From Saccharum officinarum (taxonomy: Eukaryota > Streptophyta > Magnoliopsida > Poales > Poaceae): a stretch of DNA of 64,000 bases. Below the pieces are notes generated by a model. The model searched no databases. It was not told the DNA's origin and saw only the letters and a list, made by a program, of their open reading frames with translations. The translations under genes and the position numbers were made by a program. Of this stretch, positions 56,993-64,000 are shown one piece after another; positions within the stretch are counted from its first letter, which is position 1; every line of letters begins with the position of its first letter. Where the stretch lies: assembly GCA_020631735.1 (NCBI GenBank), contig CM036209.1, positions 7,725,451 through 7,789,450 of the forward strand, read 5' to 3'.

Positions 56993-59186
56993 TGTAACAA
57001 CCCAAAAATCCACACACCAAAAATACCAAATACAAAATTTTTCTCAAAACTTCTATGTGATGATGAGTGTCATGTATGGTAACCCAACCTAAGAGATGCA
57101 TTAGGTCTAACCCAACCCAAGTTAGCATATAAGCATGGCATGCCTTTGACTAATTATGTTTATTTAAATTCTAACAAATGAAATGTTGCATACATAGTTA
57201 ACTCAAATTGTGATTTGGATTTTCTTTTGCTTTATGTTATGCTTAACAACTTTTTCTAAGAAACACACCATAAAATAATCACTATTCAAATCCAAGGATA
57301 ATTGTATAAAAGAAAAACTAATTCTATATATATAACAAACTACACCTATGTGGATATACAAAATAGCTAAACAAAATTCCCTAAACACCAATGAATAAGT
57401 TACATCAGTTTGGAATTCAAATTTCAAACCAAATTTGAATTCAAAAAAAATGGAAAAGAAATGAAAAATAGAAAAGAAAAAGAAGAAAGAGAGAAGAAGG
57501 CCTCCCAGCCAGCTGCTCGGCCCAGCAATCCATCCCAAGCCGCCACACGCGCGCTCAGCTCCAGCGCGCACACACGCGGCCCAGCTGCCGGCCTAGGCGA
57601 CCGCTCACGCCCGCGCGCCCAGCTCGCCAGCTGCCGCTGCCACTTGGCCCCACGCGACAGCCACACGACTTCCACACCCGCGTGCTTCCCCGTTCCACTT
57701 GCAGCCACTGCCACGCGGGCCCCGCACGACAGGCTCATGTTCTTCTTCTCCACGCCATGCTCAACCACCGCGCGACCGGGGGCCAACAGCGTTGGCAGAG
57801 GCGGGCCAGGGGTCATGCCCAGGGCATGCCCTTGTTCCCCCTCTTGCGCCGCACCCACGCAACCACACGCCACCGTAGGATGCGTCGCATGCTTCTCCAC
57901 CGATCGATCGCCACCGCCATGGAAGCTTGGCATTCGGCTATAAAGGCCTAGCCCCGATCACCCTAGCGCCCGAGCTCTCAACGCCCCGCCACCACCGGGT
58001 GGCTACCCTCTGCACACCTAAGCCAAGAGAAAGAGAACCAAGGGAGGAAGAAGGAGGGAAGAGGAGAGAAACAGGGGAAGGCGCCATCGGAACACCTTCG
58101 GAGCCGCCGGAGTCGAGGGAGACGCGGTCGTCCTCATCACGATCGCAGGGTCGGCACTGCACGGCTTCCGGAGCTACACGGCCACAACCCGCCACTGCAC
58201 CACTATCCTCTCGCCCTCAACACCGATGGTGAGCCGGACGCCGCTGAGACCCCTCCTAGCCCATGGGTTCGCCTAGACCTCCATGAACGGACCACGCCGG
58301 AGCATGAACTCTTGTTTCGGTTGGCCAAAACGACAGCCTAGAAGGACCACCACAGCCCCCGTGTCGAGCCGATCGGAAACATGAGGAAAAAGGAAAGGAA
58401 GAGAGCAACGTCGAGCACACAGCTCGAGCACGCCATTATGGTTCACGGAGAGCACACACTCGCCATGGATCCAAGCACGGCTATGACGCAGCCACCGCGC
58501 TTCCTACGCCACGGTGGAGATGGCGCAACCACCTTGGTTGGTTCCGCAACACCGCGGAACACGTCGCGCGCACGATTTAAGTAGGAGAGGATCACTAGAA
58601 CGTCAAACGGAGGCCACACCGCGCCACGGCCGGAGCGCCACCGCCACCGCGTCGACTCCACCGGGGCCAAAGCCACCGAAGGCCATGGAGGACCCCTCGA
58701 ATTGCCCAACGTACTCGCGGAAGCATAGTGACGCCCACGCGCACCACAAAAGCGGCCTAAGCCACAGCCCCACGCCCTTCCCGCACGCCGGTGGTGCTCA
58801 AGCCACCGTTCATCGTGGCCAACGCTCTAGGGAGCCTCGATTGCTACCCAGACGCCACCATCGGGCTCACCATCGCCTGGGGAAGCTTTTCCCCACCTTA
58901 ATTGGATGACTGCGCCGCCGTAAGACCACACCGGTGAGCACAACACCGGAGGGAACATGCCAGAGATGGAAGCAGAGGCTTCCCCTCGCCAGCCACTCAC
59001 ACATGCACCCGGTGCACGTGGACCACAGAGAGAGAGGAGAAGGGTGGACGCGGTTCACCGGAAGAAGACGCGGTCCACCGTGGACCAGCGCTCGCGTCCA
59101 CCGTAAACCGAGCTTATGGACCAAGCCCAGTAGAAGCCCACGGCTATGACGTGGCAGCACCATAGCTTGCCACGTGTCTGACCCAG
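56993..59186 (+). mobile_element. LTR-like sequence, interrupted at its right side
   Basis: Begins TGTAACAACCCAAAAATCC directly inside a NAT unit. The left 480 bp are AT-rich and the rest GC-rich. A TATA-like CTATAAAGG (57938-57946) lies ahead of the GC-rich leader-like part, the same layout as the 52793-56219 element read on its minus strand. The right end is not seen because the Sirevirus begins at 59187. GC-rich open frames (57410-57943 and antisense) are low complexity and show no domain. Confidence 0.55.
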
Positions 59187-61696
59187 TGAAGGGTCGAGAT
59201 GGCGGACTAGAGGGGGGGTGAATAGTCCTTTCTAAAATAAACGTGTCGGCAAACCGAAACAAATGCGGAATTAAAACTATCGGTCTAGCCAAGACTACAC
59301 CCCTCTATCTAAGTTCACAAGCACCTCACAAAGATCCTAATTATATAACTAAGGTGCTTTCCTTAGCAAGAGCTCTCCTAAACAATTCTAGAGCAAGGTC
59401 ACACAAACCTATGCACTAGTACTTTAGCAAAGCCGGGGAGCTCCTACACAATTCTAGTAAGCAAAAGCACGAAGCCACCTATGCTCACTAGCAATGCTCA
59501 ATAGCAAGGCAACTAATGCCAAACTAGAGAGCGCAAATTACTTAGCTACACAAACTAAGCAATATGACTAACAAGGTTACACAAACCAAATTAGCCACGC
59601 AACGGGAGCTACTTCTATGCTACACAAGCAAGAAGGTAACTAGCTAACTACACAAACAAACTAGTTACAAGAGCAACTACACAAGCACAAATATATGAAA
59701 GTAAATACAAGCTTGTGAATCGAAAGCAAACCACCGAGAAGATGTACACAATGTTGACACGGTGGTTTTTCACCGAGGTTCACTTGGTTGCCACCAAGCT
59801 AGTCCCCGTTGTGGCGATACACCCACTTGATGGATCACGAGCTAATTGACTATCAAGAGTCAAACCCTCAGCGGGTGCCGCACATCCACTCTCAAGATGA
59901 GGATCCTCCAAGCCACGAGCTTTACTAGAGTTGCTCTTCGCGATCCCCGCGGGGTGAGCACAATCCCCCTCACAAATCCTCCTCCGGAGCCACGCACAAT
60001 CTCCACGCGTGCTTCAACGGAGTCGCAAGCCACCAAGCCGTCTAGGAGGTGGCAACCTCCAAGAGTAACAAGCACCACCGGCTTGCGACACGATCACCTA
60101 GTGCCACTCGATGCAATCCTCTCGATGCAACGCACTAGAATCGCTCTCTCACTCGATCTGATGAACACTATCAAGCATGAGTGAGTTAGAGGGCTTCCAA
60201 GCACTACCACATAAGCCACCAAGGCCAAAGTGTGCTCAGCTACCGGCCAAGGCCGGCCACAAGGTCTATTTATAACCCCACAGTCAAATAGAGCCGTTGC
60301 ACACACTTGTCCGTTTTTCCGCGGGAGCACCGGACGCGCCGGTCGTGACACACCGGACGCGCTCAACCGCGTCCGGTGCCCCTGCGACGTCCACGTGTTC
60401 ACCGAATTCAAATTCGTCCATTAGATCCACCAACGGTCACTGTGCGCCAACGGTCAAACGACCCACCGGACGCGCTGTAGCGAACCACCGGACGCGCCGG
60501 TGCGCACAGTACCCGCGCGCGCGAAGACATCACCGGACGCGCTCCTCGCAACCACCGGACGCCACAGTACCCGCGTCCGGTGCGAGTCCAGTAAGCGCCC
60601 GAGACCACCGGACGCGTCCGATGGTGTGTCACCGGACGCGCACCGCGTCCGATGACTTCGTGACCCGCTGTTCGCCAGACCGGACGCGCCGGTCCCGTGG
60701 GTCACCGGACGCGCCGGTGTCAAACCCTAGCCCGCGCGCCTGACGCCCGCGCTGCACTGACCGGACGCGCCGGTCCATAGTGACCGCGTCCGGTGCTGCG
60801 TCCGGTGCAGCGTCCGGTGCTGCGTCCGGTGCTGCGTCCGGTCACCTCTGTGACCGCGTTCGCCTCCGTTTCTTTTCCGACTTCCGGCGTAGTAGAAAAT
60901 AGGCGTTTCACTTCTCCAAAAAGCGCCGAATCCCGCCTCGCAAGCTCGGCGGGAGGGAGAGAGGAACCCAAACCCTCTCTACCGCTCAAACTCCACCGCC
61001 TTCGCAAAAGTGCCAACACCAACAAGTGATCACCACCTTGTGCACGTGTGTTAGCATTTTCACAAACATTTTCTTCGAAGGAATTAGGCACTCAACTTGC
61101 CTCGCCACTCGATCCTAACACGTATGCAAAGTTAGATCGCTCAAGTGGCACTAGATGACCGATATGCAAACAAGTTTGCCCCTCTTAATAGTACGGCCAT
61201 CTATCCTAAACCCGGTCATAAACTTCTCTACACACCTATGACCGGTGAAATGGAAATGCCCTAGGTTATACCTTTGCCTTGCGCATTCCACTCTATCTCC
61301 TCCGACGTTGATGCAACACATGCACCAACCAATCACCAAATGATATGATCCACTTCATATCATCACATGACCGTATTGGTTCATCGATCTTGACCTCACT
61401 TGCTCTTCACCGTTGCGTCGGTCCATCGGCGCCAAGTCTTGCTCAAGCTTCACCGCCTCGCGGTCCATCGCTCCAAAGCCTCCGACTTGCCCTTCACACT
61501 TGCAACCGGTCCATCAAGCCAAGCCTCATCTTGATCTTTGCCACCTTGGTCACATGACTCCATGTCATGTCTCATATGCAATGAGCTCCTTCATAACACA
61601 ATCATCTGTGGACTAATTCCCTGTGTATCTCACATAAACACAATTAGTCCACCTAAGGTTGTCACTCAATTACCAAAACCAAACAAGGACCTTTCA
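59187..61696 (-). repeat. 3' LTR of the Sirevirus, with palindromic CCGGACGCG repeats
   Basis: On the minus strand it starts TGAAAGGTCC and ends GACCCTTCA. A TATA box (TATAAATAG, 60274-60266) is preceded by a cluster of ACCGGACGCG / CGCGTCCGGT units at 60330-60845 (more than a dozen half-sites). This is the conserved palindrome class reported in Sirevirus LTRs. At 2510 bp it is longer than the solo LTR at 44901-46523 but has the same order of landmarks. Confidence 0.8.
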
Positions 61697-61710
61697 ATCT
61701 CCCCCTTTTT
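61697..61710 (-). other. Polypurine tract of the Sirevirus
   Basis: The minus strand reads AAAAAGGGGGAGAT immediately before the LTR start TGAAAGG, as required for plus-strand DNA priming. Its place fixes the element's orientation as minus. Confidence 0.8.
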
Positions 61711-64000
61711 GGTAATTGATGACAACTCTACAAAGATATGGAAATTAAGTTCTTTTGGACTTTATGCCACTTATCCAACATTTAAGCTCTATGTTAGAAT
61801 TTGGATAAGCACCATAAAATCCAACTTGGTAGTGATAACTCTCCCTACATATGTGCTCAAATGGTTTGGTTTCAAGCTTGCACATATGCATAAATATGAA
61901 ATTTGTGGGAGGGTTAGCACTACTAAGTGATGCTAAGGTGTATAGAATAAACCTTTGTAGTTCGATACCATTTGATAGCTCGATACCATTTGAAAATCAT
62001 AAGTTTGCCATCATCCTTAGCATCATGAGTAGCTAGACATCAAAAACACTAGAAACCCCGTGAGATCAACATTATAAGTAAGGTTCTAGTTTTTCATGAT
62101 AAACACAAGTCTAGCTATCATCCTATGCATGCTAGTTATCATATCATCATTCAAGTTCTATAACTAGCATACACCACACAAGCATGCATGTTAAATAAAA
62201 ACTTATGCAATGCTAGCAAGCACATGAATATGCACAAGTCAAATGCAACCAATCAATGTTCATGAGCTTGCTCCCCCTACTTGTGTGCTTCTCTTGTCCA
62301 AGAATTTTGATCCTTCTCTTTTCTTCATTGTTGCTCCCTCTTTGTCCATTTCCATGTCCAAACCCCATCTTCTCATGATGTCCCCAAACCCCTCTCTTGG
62401 TGCATTGACATATCTTTGTTCCAACTTCTCCCCCTTTGTCATCAATTTCCATAAAGGGTGTATTTCTCATTGATACAAAGGCTTGCATTGGGGTAGATGG
62501 TTGAGACTTGAATATTGCGTTGTTGATGGACATCACCGCACATGTTGGAATGGCATTACTTGTATGTTGCTCTTGAGATACCACTTAGGATCTTTGACCT
62601 TGATACCATTAGGTGGGGCTCCTCCCCCTATGTCATAGCATGGGTCATTCACTTGATAATCTTGAGCTCTTGTGTGTGAGGGAACTTTCTTCATTTGATG
62701 ATCACTTAAAATTGAGGATCACTTGTGGAACCACCGTCTTGTATAAATGATATCATGTGTAGAAATACCACGAATAAGTGTGTGATACCAATTTGAAGAA
62801 TCCTCTATCATGGAACCACTTGTAGGATTTTGTCAATATGATCTTTTCTTGAACATTTGCTATCTTTATGAGTACCACTTGTAGGATATCACTTGTAAAT
62901 CATGATCTAGACACCACTTGTAAATATCAATTGAAGAAATATTTTGAGTCTAGATACCATTTGAAACACCCTAGATATCCATTTGCATTGTTGTCTTGTG
63001 CTTGTACCCATATCATTGTCATGAGCTTCTAGTATGACTTGAACTAAGTTGATTTGCCTAAGATTCTAAGTCCGGTTTGGTCCAATGGCAAGCTTCTTCA
63101 CTCCTCATACTAAGGGTTATCTTGCCAATGTTGTACTTGTCACTTGTTAGCAATCCAAACTAGATCAAGTACTTGGGTTCACTAGCTCATGAACAAATTC
63201 ATACACATACCACTAGATCATTCAAATAATTCAAGCAATAGTGGTAGGCTATGAATTTAAATATTTCATTTGTTATGCATGATCCTAGTAAGCATGTACT
63301 ATATGCACTAATCGCATACTAGTAAGGGATGAAATGATCATGCACATTGCAATGATACCTTTGTTATGTTGGAGTAGAGGATAGTCACATAGATTCCAAT
63401 TCATTACTCCAATAGAAATGTGAAGTCCAATTTATAAGCTTGGTGAAGACCAATCATTATAGAGAAATTCATTCTTCACCCATATGAAATGAGAACCACT
63501 AATAATCAAGTGCATTATCTCTTGTTGTGGTTGGCTTGCTTTTTCTCTTTGATCAATGCTTGCATGAGAGAAGTACTTATGATACCAATTTTATAACCAT
63601 GACTAGCTCTCTTTTGGGTGTTGCTTGCTTTTCTTGATCAATCCTATTGATTGCTTCAATTTAGCATCTCAAATGTCCCTTGAATTCATCACTTCCATGT
63701 TAGCCTTCCAAGCCGGTGCTCGGTTTACCCACCCATGGGCGGCAAGCCCCCTCAGCAGGGAGAAGTGACCTCTCTCCAAAGAACCATCCTTGACACTTAC
63801 TTGAATTGCCTTTGATTGATTGATCTATGGACTTAACTTGATGAGTAACCTTGAATTATTCTTTAAGTCATTTTCTTTCTACCAAATGATCTCCAATCAT
63901 TACTAATCCTCATCTTCAACTTCAGTTTGATCTTTATTTTCAAATTTGAGTACCAAATTTGTACACTCAGTACATTCCACAATCAATGCCCTTGTACTCA

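Larger units (their letters stand above)
59187..64000 (-). mobile_element. Sirevirus (Ty1/copia) element, 3' LTR and 3' internal region, continues past the window
   Basis: A minus-strand LTR (61696-59187) is preceded on that strand by a purine tract and a long AT-rich region (61697-64000) with several CTCCCCCT boxes (for example near 62270 and 62425), as is typical for the non-coding 3' internal region of Sireviruses. No gag/pol frame falls in the window; it would lie beyond 64000. The candidate 5-bp duplication on the left is CCCAG (59182-59186), which cannot be verified here. Confidence 0.75.

Noticed and set aside
57410..58232. GC-rich open frames on both strands (up to 177 codons)
   Set aside because: Low-complexity, no domain, both strands equally open; located in an LTR-like leader region.

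Overview
This window looks like nuclear DNA of a grass, probably a panicoid or Andropogoneae species. The reasons are GT-AG genes with grass-like GC-rich first exons, Stowaway and Tourist-type MITEs, CACTA, hAT, Helitron and LINE elements, and Sirevirus-type LTRs carrying ACCGGACGCG/CGCGTCCGGT palindromes. No tool was run. Exon models were built by hand from splice sites and reading-frame continuity.

Genic part (about 1-25 kb). Five host genes are visible: (1) a membrane-anchored, zinc-ribbon, coiled-coil protein of the plant 'NST1-like' type (minus, 1734-4318); (2) LSF2, the plastid phosphoglucan phosphatase of starch breakdown (plus, 9595-11831, 4 exons, 280 aa); (3) a secreted proline-rich lipid-transfer-like protein (minus, 13929-14872, 2 exons, 267 aa); (4) a 13-exon polytopic transporter resembling the ATP/ADP (NTT/Tlc) branch of the MFS fold (minus, 17344-22293, 494 aa), whose stop codon lies 5 bp from a (TA)69 microsatellite; (5) a vacuolar/secreted double saposin-B protein (minus, 22974-24697, 5 exons, 245 aa). 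Between genes 1 and 2 lies a local tandem array with 170-185 bp and about 250 bp units (5.1-8.0 kb). Between genes 3 and 4 sits a Pack-MULE-like element: about 150-bp terminal inverted repeats and a 9-bp direct repeat flank a frameshifted piece of a phytosulfokine-receptor-like LRR gene.

Transition (25-37 kb). MITEs, one nested in another repeat, lead to a 4.4-kb degenerate L1-type LINE with a perfect 15-bp target-site duplication, an hAT-type MITE, a degenerate Sirevirus-LTR relic and a second, 5'-truncated LINE.

Repeat-dense part (37-57 kb). This is the most unusual part. A roughly 1-kb fragment of a nucleobase-ascorbate transporter (NAT) gene, carrying two recognisable exons, is repeated about seven times in the same orientation. 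In most copies the junction is occupied by the same roughly 1.2-kb non-autonomous CACTA element with the same ACA target-site duplication. One junction (about 37533-37535) is an unoccupied site, so the order of events can be read: NAT fragment duplicated, CACTA insertion, joint amplification. Later insertions split individual copies: a 557-bp hAT element, a 1.6-kb Sirevirus solo LTR, a second CACTA element of 2.2 kb with a G-box-rich array, a 3.4-kb long-LTR element, a 228-bp Helitron and a further LTR-type element.

Right end (57-64 kb). A GC-rich LTR-like sequence is interrupted by a minus-strand Sirevirus, of which the 3' LTR (59187-61696), the polypurine tract and the non-coding 3' internal region reach the window edge. 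The five host genes form no pathway cluster; each stands alone, as is usual in plant genomes.
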